Origin: Spirochaeta sp. UBA2779
Lineage (GTDB): Bacteria > Spirochaetota > Spirochaetia > DSM-2461
Direction: 5' to 3'
DNA: 5,941 bases
NCBI GenBank assembly: GCA_002352375.1
Contig: DEIH01000226.1
Span: 1,848-7,788 of the forward strand
Shown: one piece after another, positions 1 through 5,929 of the stretch
Numbering within the stretch: position 1 is the first letter of the stretch
Layout of the letters: each line of letters opens with the position of its first letter
Position numbers and translations under genes: made by a program
Notes under the pieces: model-generated
Told to the model about the DNA's origin: nothing
The model's database searches: none
The model's input: only the letters and a program-made list of their open reading frames with translations

Positions 1-911
1 TGGTTCCAGGTTTCCATAAACGCCCACACCGGAATATTCTCAGGGCAGACATTGCAGTACATACATGAAGTACACATGGCGTTGAACTCTTTTTCAACCC
101 GGGCGTTGATACGGGATAAATCCTCCCTGGAATAAAACCGGAAACTCTCCACCGCAGCCACCGCCGTATCCACATCCTCATCATTCCGGAACCCCACCAG
201 GGGAACTGTAATCCGTTCATCGGAGAGCAAAAAATGCAGCGCCGCCTCCAGCATGGACTGCTCTGGCCGAGCCTTCAGAAAATCAAAAGAACCCGGATTC
301 GATGTCAGCAGACCACCGCCCAGAGGATTCATCACCACAACACCCATATTGTGTTCTGAAGCAGCCTGAATACCATCCTGTCTGAAGGGAGAATTAAGCA
401 GGGAATAACCCAGGGTTACACCCTCAAAATACCCCTCTTCAATCACCTTCCTGATGTCAGCCCCCTGAAGATGGGTGGAAAAAACCGCATGACGTATCAG
501 CCCCTCTTCCTTTGCCTTGAGAATTGCATCTACAGCTCCACCATTCTTCCGCCTCTCCCAGTCCTCCAGAGTCAGCACATACCAGCAATTATAATAATCA
601 ATCACATCCACATTCAGCCGCCGCAGAGATTCCTCCAGCTGAGCCCGTACTTCCCCGCCGTCAGCCCGGCTGGACTTGGTGGATATGGTAAAAGGCTGCT
701 TGAGTTTTTTCATCTCCCGGATCGCCGAGCCCATGATAATCTCCGACTGATCCTCACAATAACCCGGAGCCGTATCAAAGTAGGTAATACCCTTTTCAAA
801 AGCCCGGAGCACGGTTGCCGCCGACTTATCCGTATCCCGGGGGGATTCAAAACGCATCCCGCCGAATCCCAGGGCCGCTGTTTTAAGATCGCCGTAATTT
901 CTGTAAATCAT
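1..911 (-). CDS. Aldo/keto reductase with C-terminal Fe-S cluster motif (3' end cut by window)
   Basis: NAD(P)H-dependent oxidoreductase of the aldo/keto reductase superfamily (TIM barrel), presumably cytosolic; the substrate cannot be told. 303 codons are visible and the frame runs off the left edge without a stop. The N-terminus MIYRNYGDLKTAALGFGGMR is typical. FDTAPGYCEDQSE (residues 45-57) supplies the catalytic Asp46 and Tyr51, and STKSS (77-81) the catalytic Lys79. The usual catalytic-His position (IDYYLLH in the family) reads IDYYNCW, with Trp110 instead of His. Near the visible end CTSCMYCNVCP (280-290) is a CxxCxxCxxC-P motif, as in the ferredoxin-like tail of Fe-S aldo/keto reductases. 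The start is ATG 911-909; GGAGAGG lies about 11 bases upstream, a slightly long spacing. It is divergent from the neighbouring transporter. The family assignment is firm; the reaction is unknown. Confidence 0.93.
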   Translation of the reverse strand, partial: MIYRNYGDLKTAALGFGGMRFESPRDTDKSAATVLRAFEKGITYFDTAPGYCEDQSEIIMGSAIREMKKLKQPFTISTKSSRADGGEVRAQLEESLRRLNVDVIDYYNCWYVLTLEDWERRKNGGAVDAILKAKEEGLIRHAVFSTHLQGADIRKVIEEGYFEGVTLGYSLLNSPFRQDGIQAASEHNMGVVVMNPLGGGLLTSNPGSFDFLKARPEQSMLEAALHFLLSDERITVPLVGFRNDEDVDTAVAAVESFRFYSREDLSRINARVEKEFNAMCTSCMYCNVCPENIPVWAFMETWN

Positions 912-948
912 ACTTTGCTGTTCCTCTCCATTACCGTTAGAATACCAC

Positions 949-2202
949 ATGTCAAAAAATATGCTCCCCCGTTTTTCCCTCTATGGATTCTTAAAGAACC
1001 AGAAATACTACGAACCCTTCCTTATTCTGGCTTTCAGGGACAAGGGGTTGAGCTTTTTCACCATCGGGTTACTCATCGGCTTCCGCATGATTTGGATAAA
1101 CATAATGGAAGTCCCTTCTGGACTCATCGCCGATACCTACGGTCGCCGGCGTTCCATGATCGCCTCATTTACCGCCTACATAATCTCTTTTGTAATATTT
1201 GCCACAAGCTCCGCTCTCTTCACCCTCTTTGCCGCCATGTTCTTTTTTGCCATAGGGGAAGCCTTCCGAACCGGTACTCATAAAGCCATGATTTTCGACT
1301 GGCTTGATTCGGAAAATCGGACCGGTGAAAAAACACGGTTCTACGGACTTACCCGATCCTGGAGTCAGATCGGCTCCGCCGTATCGGTGGTTCTGGCTAC
1401 CGCTGCTGTGCTTATTACCCAGAACTACACCGCCATATTCTGGCTGTCCATACTTCCCTACCTGGCCAACATCATTAATTTCCTCACTTATCCAGCCTGG
1501 CTGGAAGGGAAAGTTGATTCCTCTGTTTCTTTTGCTGACCTCTGGCGACGCCTTCTTTCAACCCTTGCCGATTCATTTAGAAACAAACCCCTGCGCCGGC
1601 TCTTTGCCGAATCAATGGTGTTCAAAGGAAACACCACAATCACCAAGGATTACCTTCAGCCACTGCTCAAACAGACCGCCCTGGCTCTGCCATTTCTGGT
1701 AGCCCTCTCCTCCCAGCGCAGGTCTGCCTTACTGGTTGGGGCCGTGTACTTTATTCTTTATTTTATATCAAGTTATGCCGCCCGGCACTCATTCAGAATT
1801 GCAGACCGGCTCCAAGGACCCGAACCCTCATCCAGGACGCTCTGGTTTGTCAGCGTACTGCTCTTCACCGCTGCAGCCGCGGCACTGCTGGCAAATCGGG
1901 AAATAATCGTTATCGCCTGCTTCGTATCCATTGTGATACTTCAGAACATATGGCGTCCCATACTCATGACCCGCATTGACAACGTCAGCAATGCGGCCAT
2001 GGGGGCCACAACCCTCTCCATCGACTCCCAGGTAAGCTCCTTCTACGTAATGGTATTCGCTCCCATCCTGGGATTCGCCGTGGACAAAGCCGGACTCTGG
2101 CCAGTAGCCGCTTTCGGAGGAGTAATGGCATTTATAATGCTTTTATCAGGGAAAAATGTAAAACTATCAAACAAAAAAGAACCATATCCAGAAAATTTGT
2201 AA
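949..2202 (+). CDS. Major facilitator superfamily (MFS) transporter
   Basis: Inner-membrane secondary transporter of 417 residues, the usual length for a 12-helix MFS protein. Hydrophobic segments recur along the whole chain, for example about 36-57, 70-103, 141-157, 161-183, 258-275, 298-315, 317-334, 364-378 and 383-400. The loop after the second half of the first helix pair carries the MFS motif A, GLIADTYGRRRS (58-69). The stretch EAFRTGTHKAMIFDWL (104-119), followed by a charged loop and YGLTRSW, is typical of MFS proteins annotated only as drug or sugar exporters. The substrate cannot be inferred. The ATG at 949 is the only reasonable start, since the frame closes upstream at TAA 904-906. 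No Shine-Dalgarno sequence precedes it (930-948 is pyrimidine/AT-rich). The first base of the coding region lies 37 bp from the divergent reductase start, so its promoter must overlap that gene. Confidence 0.92.
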   Translation: MSKNMLPRFSLYGFLKNQKYYEPFLILAFRDKGLSFFTIGLLIGFRMIWINIMEVPSGLIADTYGRRRSMIASFTAYIISFVIFATSSALFTLFAAMFFFAIGEAFRTGTHKAMIFDWLDSENRTGEKTRFYGLTRSWSQIGSAVSVVLATAAVLITQNYTAIFWLSILPYLANIINFLTYPAWLEGKVDSSVSFADLWRRLLSTLADSFRNKPLRRLFAESMVFKGNTTITKDYLQPLLKQTALALPFLVALSSQRRSALLVGAVYFILYFISSYAARHSFRIADRLQGPEPSSRTLWFVSVLLFTAAAAALLANREIIVIACFVSIVILQNIWRPILMTRIDNVSNAAMGATTLSIDSQVSSFYVMVFAPILGFAVDKAGLWPVAAFGGVMAFIMLLSGKNVKLSNKKEPYPENL

Positions 2203-2312
2203 CCAAAATACTGGAGGAAGCACAAAATCTATAGAATATATCCTATGATATTCAGGATTACGAAGCTCGATTATGAATACCATCCTGCCGGTGATCGAAT
2301 CAGCAGTTGAGA

Positions 2313-2417
2313 CTAAAAATCAGGTTTTACTTTTACCTTTTCTTCCAGCCAGAAAGCTCCGGCGATAACCTCGTTCAGGATCTTGACGATCTTCATTAAT
2401 GAATACCTTGTTTTCAT
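2313..2417 (-). CDS. Possible small protein, 34 residues, unrecognised
   Basis: A short frame beginning MKTRYSLMKIVKILNEV and ending KVKVKPDF. It is preceded by GAGGT four bases before the ATG, a plausible though closely spaced ribosome-binding site. The same frame stays open upstream to 2585, but only with a TTG start and without a supporting Shine-Dalgarno sequence. The peptide has an amphipathic or hydrophobic middle (KIVKILNEVIAGAFWLEEK) and a basic tail. No family is recognised and no neighbour suggests a role. It could equally be chance open frame in an intergenic region, or the remains of a larger gene. Confidence 0.18.
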   Translation of the reverse strand: MKTRYSLMKIVKILNEVIAGAFWLEEKVKVKPDF

Positions 2418-2692
2418 TCTGACCTCACTTGTATTTTCTGTCAGAACCTCTGACTCACTATGGACTCGTTTTCGGGGGGAGGTCAAAATAAGAATACAAA
2501 ACAAGCTAACCCGATATATAGATTTCTCCGTTTGCTGACGATCCGTCTTCAAATTATTTAATGTAAATACATGAAATCTATTCAAGATTTTTTTTAAATC
2601 CCTGTCCGGAGACAGCTAAAGGCTTATCAGCTGTGAATCCCTGAATATTCGACTTAAAAGTGAAAGGACCCCAGTCTGCCGAGTTCCCGTTG

Positions 2693-2709
2693 TTTCACTA
2701 TGAGTGAAA
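2693..2709. repeat. Perfect 7-bp inverted repeat (hairpin) after the DUF2400 gene
   Basis: TTTCACT-ATG-AGTGAAA, two 7-base arms around a 3-base loop, lies 10 bp beyond the stop of the minus-strand DUF2400 gene. It could be a weak transcript-end hairpin, but on that strand no U run follows it and the stem is AT-rich, so a terminator role is not supported. Confidence 0.35.
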
Positions 2710-2719
2710 TTTCCAGGTC

Positions 2720-3493
2720 TCAGAAGAGCTGATGGATATTGAGCCCGGAACGAATGCCGAAACGACTGAGAGCGAAATCGTAACGAATCGGATCGTCAGG
2801 ATTCAGAATCGACAATGCCGAAGTCACCTCACGTACTGTTTTCATATCGGCACTCTTACGTTCAGTCCATCGGGCTTTAATAGCAATTCGGTAAGTCCAG
2901 GTATCCAATGGCAGCAGTAAATGAGACGGTTTAACAGAATCCCATCCTCCGGGATCCACAGAGTCCCTGCGCACCATCCATCTCAGGAAGAGCAGCAGCC
3001 GTTTACAAGCACTGCCCTTTTCAGGATCTGGAAGCAGATGACCCGGATCTGCCTCAGCTCTCTCTCGTATTATCAGGGTTAAAGACTTTAATCCGTCAAC
3101 AACGTCTTTGTTTTGGCAGTATCCCTGAAGAAAGGCCGCTTCAAGGCTGCCATGGCTGCGAATCGTCCCTCCGGCTCCGGCGAGCAATGCCGCAAAATGC
3201 CCAGGCCTGGCGAACCGATGAACGATTCCTTCCAGGTCCTTTGCGATTTCCGATTCGCGGCGCTCACAGACATAAGCAAGGGGCGATCCGCCCATTACTT
3301 CCAGAATTCTTTTTAAAGGTACCAGCAGGGCGTTCACCCGACCATAGGCCATTGCTGCTGCCAGCAGGCCCGCAACTTCACGGTCAGGTATTTTCAGATA
3401 GGCTGTCAGTGTTTCAAGAGGGTCGGGAGATATGAATTCTGGATGGTTCCACTCGGTGTAAAGAGCGTCCAGCCTCCGGCGGTCGAGTTCCAT
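2720..3493 (-). CDS. TIGR02757 / DUF2400 family protein
   Basis: Complete 257-residue protein of a conserved but uncharacterised bacterial family, with no signal peptide or membrane helix, so presumably cytosolic. Family landmarks occur in order: LYTEWNHPEFISPDPLE (11-27), AAAMAYGRVNALL (45-57), VHRFARPGHF (91-100), SLEAAFLQGY (116-125), GSACKRLLLFLRWMVRRDSVD (160-180, the strongest signature), LLLPLDTWTYRIA (192-204), and the closing DDPIRYDFALSRFGIR (233-248). The ATG at 3493 is immediately downstream of an in-frame TGA two codons earlier and matches the family N-terminus; no strong Shine-Dalgarno sequence is seen. The family usually has LDTH where this protein has LDTW. The order Lys164 followed 33 residues later by Asp197 resembles helix-hairpin-helix DNA glycosylase/lyases (see findings); that function is inference. 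It appears to be a single-gene unit. Confidence 0.9.
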   Translation of the reverse strand: MELDRRRLDALYTEWNHPEFISPDPLETLTAYLKIPDREVAGLLAAAMAYGRVNALLVPLKRILEVMGGSPLAYVCERRESEIAKDLEGIVHRFARPGHFAALLAGAGGTIRSHGSLEAAFLQGYCQNKDVVDGLKSLTLIIRERAEADPGHLLPDPEKGSACKRLLLFLRWMVRRDSVDPGGWDSVKPSHLLLPLDTWTYRIAIKARWTERKSADMKTVREVTSALSILNPDDPIRYDFALSRFGIRSGLNIHQLF

Positions 3494-3605
3494 GTCGGCT
3501 CAGAGTACATTGTTGAATCACAGATTGCTACAGGTTCAGGGGTTTTGCAGCAGAGGTGAACCAGACTGATTTTCTTGAAAACCGTTTTTTGAAGACCAAT
3601 AATCA

Positions 3606-3776
3606 TTAAACGTAATCCCTAAAAGCCAAATACGAAACATTTCCAGCTGCCATATTCGTAATTTCGCGGCAATAACCCCGTTCATTGAGATACATCAGCT
3701 GGAACTCTCTCACGACGGTCTGATACTCATGGCTTTCGTCGGTATGGTGGCGAGCCTGGAGGCCGAGGAAATCACA
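3606..3776 (-). other. Start-less 56-codon open frame, possible gene remnant
   Basis: Between the DUF2400 and DUF1499 genes the minus strand keeps a 56-codon frame closed by TAA at 3777-3779 upstream and TAA at 3606-3608 downstream. The peptide looks protein-like in composition: segments HEYQTVVREFQLMYLNERGY and AAGNVSYLAFRDYV are balanced in charged, aromatic and aliphatic residues. There is no ATG near its beginning (the first is in QLMYL) and no ribosome-binding site. It lies 8 bp beyond the DUF1499 stop, in a different frame, and is not recognised as any family. It may be the 3' end of a lost gene or chance. The rest of 3494-3784 shows no feature. Confidence 0.28.
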
Positions 3777-3784
3777 TTATCCGA

Positions 3785-4264
3785 TCACGGCTGATAATCG
3801 TTATATATATCCCGGAGACGTTCCATCCTTTTACGATTAACGCCCAGATCGCTGGAGCCTAAACGGGCTGCCGATCGGAAATTGATCACCGACTCGTCAG
3901 CAGGAAACCAGAACTCTACATCGTCGGGGAATTTCCATACTGCTGTGTATTGAACTGCATGGATGTAACCCTGAACTTCTGCGAGTATCTCAGTCCGTTC
4001 TTCCTCTTCTACAATTGTTCGAATAACAGCCTGAGCTTCTTCGGAAGTAAATTGATCCCGGGATATCGGTTTAATACCATGTTCCGGATCCTCGGAGGCA
4101 TCAACATAGCTTGAAACGCAATTCGGTGACGAAGGCGGTGGCGCCGGTGTTGGAATACTCCCGTCGACACGAAGTCCTACCTCATCAGGAACCGGCGTTC
4201 CCGCACAGCCGTGGAGTGTCACAGCGACAATAAGAATTGCAGCAAAGTTTAATAATCTGTTCAT
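3785..4264 (-). CDS. DUF1499 family lipoprotein
   Basis: 159-residue predicted lipoprotein. A signal peptide MNRLLNFAAILIVAVTLHGC ends in the lipobox LHGC, so Cys20 would be lipidated after signal peptidase II cleavage and the protein anchored to a membrane, facing the periplasm or exterior. After a Pro-rich linker (about 36-47) comes a full DUF1499 domain: PNCVSSY (47-53), HGIKPI (62-67), a charged helix region, GYIHAVQYTAVWKFPDDVEF (99-118) and the closing block FRSAARLGSSDLGVNRKR (129-146). The family's role is not established. The start ATG 4264 has AGGA eight bases upstream (4273-4276). It lies 64 bp downstream of the VOC gene on the same strand, and could be cotranscribed or have its own promoter. 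DUF1499 proteins are often cytosolic or membrane-embedded; the lipoprotein form here is a variant on the same domain. Confidence 0.88.
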   Translation of the reverse strand: MNRLLNFAAILIVAVTLHGCAGTPVPDEVGLRVDGSIPTPAPPPSSPNCVSSYVDASEDPEHGIKPISRDQFTSEEAQAVIRTIVEEEERTEILAEVQGYIHAVQYTAVWKFPDDVEFWFPADESVINFRSAARLGSSDLGVNRKRMERLRDIYNDYQP

Positions 4265-4328
4265 GTGTTTATTCCTGTGGTTCGGAAATCTCCACGTTTG
4301 GTCTTAACCGTCTTCAGTATAAGATGAA

Positions 4329-4787
4329 TCAACTATCGATCTTCCAATTCTGTAATTCAACTATGTTTCCCTCGGGATCGGCAGCATAGACAAAAACCAG
4401 ATTCCCAGATGGAAATTCTTTATTCACCACTTCGCCTAACTGTGAGCCACCCCGGGATATCATCTTCATCAATGTGGCTTCAACATCATCAACATGAAAG
4501 GCGATATGTGAAAAACCCTCTCGATTTGCAGCCAGTGGATCGGCCTTTGTGAATGATTTATCATATTGAAAGATTTCAAGAGTCGGGCCATCAGACCCGA
4601 ATCCCGGAAGGGCAAGGTGTACGCCTTCAATCCGGGCATCTGAAACCCCCGTGCCTTTATTCAGCCAGTCACCCGAGAGATGCCTTTCTGGTGGTCTGAT
4701 ACTACATTCGAATACTTCAACATAGAACACAACAAGAGCTTTCCAGTCACGGCAGATAATATTTGTATGAACATAACGGACTGACAT
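4329..4787 (-). CDS. VOC family protein (glyoxalase/bleomycin resistance/dioxygenase fold)
   Basis: 152-residue cytosolic protein made of two tandem beta-alpha-beta-beta-beta modules, the vicinal oxygen chelate fold. The four expected metal-ligand positions are all present: His7 (YVHTNI), Glu71 (TLEIFQY), His94 (GFSHIAFHV) and Glu144 (NIVELQNW). The second module has the classic FHVDDVEATLMKM helix and DPEGNIVEL strand. This H-E-H-E pattern is that of glyoxalase I and methylmalonyl-CoA epimerase type enzymes, so a metal-dependent isomerase, epimerase or lyase is likely; the substrate is unknown. ATG 4787 is supported by AGAGG (4796-4800) eight bases upstream. The Shine-Dalgarno site abuts the stop of the truncated DUF4180 gene, 13 bp away, implying a shared transcript. 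A remnant glutathione-synthesis gene lies upstream, which is suggestive but not proof of a glutathione-linked role. Confidence 0.9.
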   Translation of the reverse strand: MSVRYVHTNIICRDWKALVVFYVEVFECSIRPPERHLSGDWLNKGTGVSDARIEGVHLALPGFGSDGPTLEIFQYDKSFTKADPLAANREGFSHIAFHVDDVEATLMKMISRGGSQLGEVVNKEFPSGNLVFVYAADPEGNIVELQNWKIDS

Positions 4788-4800
4788 GCCGCTAACCTCT

Positions 4801-4992
4801 TTATCGAAGGGCCGCGATACCGGTCTTCAAATCGAAGAACGCGGGGATAAGATGTTCTTCCTTCAGAACCAGAGTTTCTGAGGCACCGGAGGCCAGAACA
4901 TCCAGAAAATCGCCGGTATCTTCGATACGGTTTGTAAGCTTTATAGCGATGGCGACGATACCGATAGGGCAGTCGCGTTTCTCGAATTGCAT
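4801..4992 (-). pseudogene. DUF4180 gene, 3' truncated
   Basis: A 63-codon frame that matches only the front half of a DUF4180 protein. The visible domain runs from the opening strand GIVAIAIK (11-18) through a helix TGDFLDVLAS (26-35) to the family block LVLKEEHLIPAFFDLKTGIA (41-60). In family members this block continues with GEILQKF and some 50 more residues, usually about 110-120 in all; here it ends in ALR and a TAA. I see no continuation in any frame before the VOC gene begins 13 bp on. The start is ATG 4992, chosen because AAGGG (5000-5004) sits seven bases upstream; an upstream in-frame TTG at 5022 lacks such a site. It could still make a short peptide or serve as a translated leader for the VOC gene. 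DUF4180 has no established biochemical function. Confidence 0.72.
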
Positions 4993-4999
4993 TGGATTA

Positions 5000-5004
5000 C
5001 CCTT
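5000..5004 (-). promoter_or_regulatory. Ribosome-binding site choosing the DUF4180 start
   Basis: The minus strand reads AAGGG seven bases before ATG 4992-4990. This favours that ATG over the in-frame TTG ten codons upstream at 5022, which has no such signal. Confidence 0.6.
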
Positions 5005-5043
5005 CTTTATTGAAACCCGCAATAGAATATAACAAATAATATG

Positions 5044-5929
5044 CTACTTTTCTATGTTTCCTTTATAGACTGAAATTGAAGAGAAGATATCAATCTCTCC
5101 CGGGTTACAATCCCAGCTGTTCTCACCCTGATAAGGGTAGTTATTGATATGTAGAGCCGGGTTGATCCCCAACTCAATAATACCGTAATTCTGAACATCG
5201 GGTTCTATGGAAATTTCAGGAATTATCATATCAACTCCGCTTATTTCCGCACCGACAGCAGGCGCGGCATCCAAAGCTGAAACTGAATCAGCAGAAATAC
5301 CCCTGGAAAACAAAAAATCCTTTTCTTACGTTCCTGGATTGAGTCTTTCCAGTGGGCTGATATATTCCCTGCCATGTCTTGGGTCCTTATTCTTCAATTG
5401 CACCAGAGTGCTGATGGAAGATATCCTATCGCCTTTTACTTTCGCCGGCACCCGATGAAGAACTGCACGGACATATTCACTGATAACAAAAAACTGATAC
5501 TCCCTGTCTGGAAGGAACTCTTCAGCCAGAACCGTATCACTATGAAAAAAGGCTTCAGTATCAATAGATTCATAATGCTTTCTATCAGTTCCATGGGGGA
5601 ATATTTCTATAGCTTTACCCAAAATGATCATATTGGGTTTGATGACAAACGAATGCTTTTATCATTTTTCCAACGTGTTGAGAATCAGTTTGATAAATTC
5701 AATATCACGATCCGAGCTTATTCGGATGAAATTATCCTGATGATCCAAAACTTTAACCTTGTGTCATCTGTTCAGGGCTTCGCTGATAACAAGCTGGTTG
5801 GATAGCTCTAGAAAATCATATCCGGGAGAAGAATAATTCACGTTTCTTCTCCTCCATTGTTTTTTTTATCAGGCTGAGCCCGAATTCTGTCAATTCTTTT
5901 AGAAGTCCTGGAACGGAGAATGAATGGTA
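5044..5929 (-). pseudogene. gshF: Decayed gshF-like bifunctional glutathione synthetase (ATP-grasp part)
   Basis: Remnant of a GshF/GshAB-type protein, which in intact form makes glutathione by joining a glutamate-cysteine ligase module to an ATP-grasp module. Recognisable blocks, all in one minus-strand frame: GYDFLELSNQLVISEALNR (5767-5823), VKVLDHQDNFIRI (5719-5757), FVIKP (5635-5649), TVLAEEFLPDREYQFFVI with RVPAKVKGD (5428-5454), KNKDPRHG then PLERL, GAEISGVDMII, and YGIIELGINPALHINNYPYQ near the end. The frame is broken by TGA 5764-5766, TGA-TAA 5659-5664 and TAA 5326-5328. An extra base near 5821 separates it from the probable upstream part in another frame (ending EKKRELFFSRI). Compared with the family, about 45 residues are missing near 5680-5695 (the MENKxxTK region) and about 35 near 5275-5280 (the NSNxSTGG loop). 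The N-terminal ligase module is beyond the window edge or lost. It cannot yield a working enzyme as written. Confidence 0.82.

Larger units (their letters stand above)
2203..2719. other. Intergenic stretch between convergent genes, no convincing gene
   Basis: About 517 bp separate the ends of the plus-strand transporter and the minus-strand DUF2400 gene. The DNA is more AT-rich than its flanks, with a run of eight T around 2588-2595. I translated both strands and recognise no protein family. It contains one weak 34-codon minus-strand frame and a 7-bp perfect hairpin (both listed separately), and a near-palindrome ATAGAATATATCCTAT at 2231-2246. No GC-rich stem followed by a T run that would be a clear intrinsic terminator for either flanking gene is visible. 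Confidence 0.6.

Noticed and set aside
929..955. Perfect TTGACA on the minus strand (950-955) as a -35 box for the reductase
   Set aside because: No acceptable -10 box lies 16-18 bp away; the best is TAATGG, and that would start the transcript on top of the ribosome-binding site.
471..1283. 270-codon plus-strand open frame
   Set aside because: It lies antisense to the aldo/keto reductase and out of frame across the transporter start; both of those have clear family motifs, and this translation has no recognisable domain.
2231..2246. Near-palindrome ATAGAATATATCCTAT as an operator
   Set aside because: It has one mismatch, is AT-rich, and lies downstream of the transporter with no promoter or gene start nearby.
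2602..2634. Small stems CTGTC-CGGA-GACAG (2602-2615) and ACAGCT/AGCTGT (2612-2634) as terminators
   Set aside because: The stems are only 5-6 bp and mutually exclusive. On the minus strand they are followed by an A run rather than a U run, and on the plus strand the T run comes before the stem.
3088..3435. Several 60-80 codon frames on both strands inside the DUF2400 gene
   Set aside because: All overlap the strongly conserved DUF2400 coding frame and lack their own motifs or ribosome-binding sites.
2720..5043. Series of small same-strand genes resembling an integron cassette array
   Set aside because: I looked for paired GTTRRRY/RYYYAAC core sites with folded attC-like repeats between the genes and found only isolated chance matches; the spacers are also unlike one another.
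5374..5805. 143-codon plus-strand open frame
   Set aside because: It is antisense to the gshF remnant, whose minus-strand translation matches known blocks. The plus-strand peptide shows no family resemblance.
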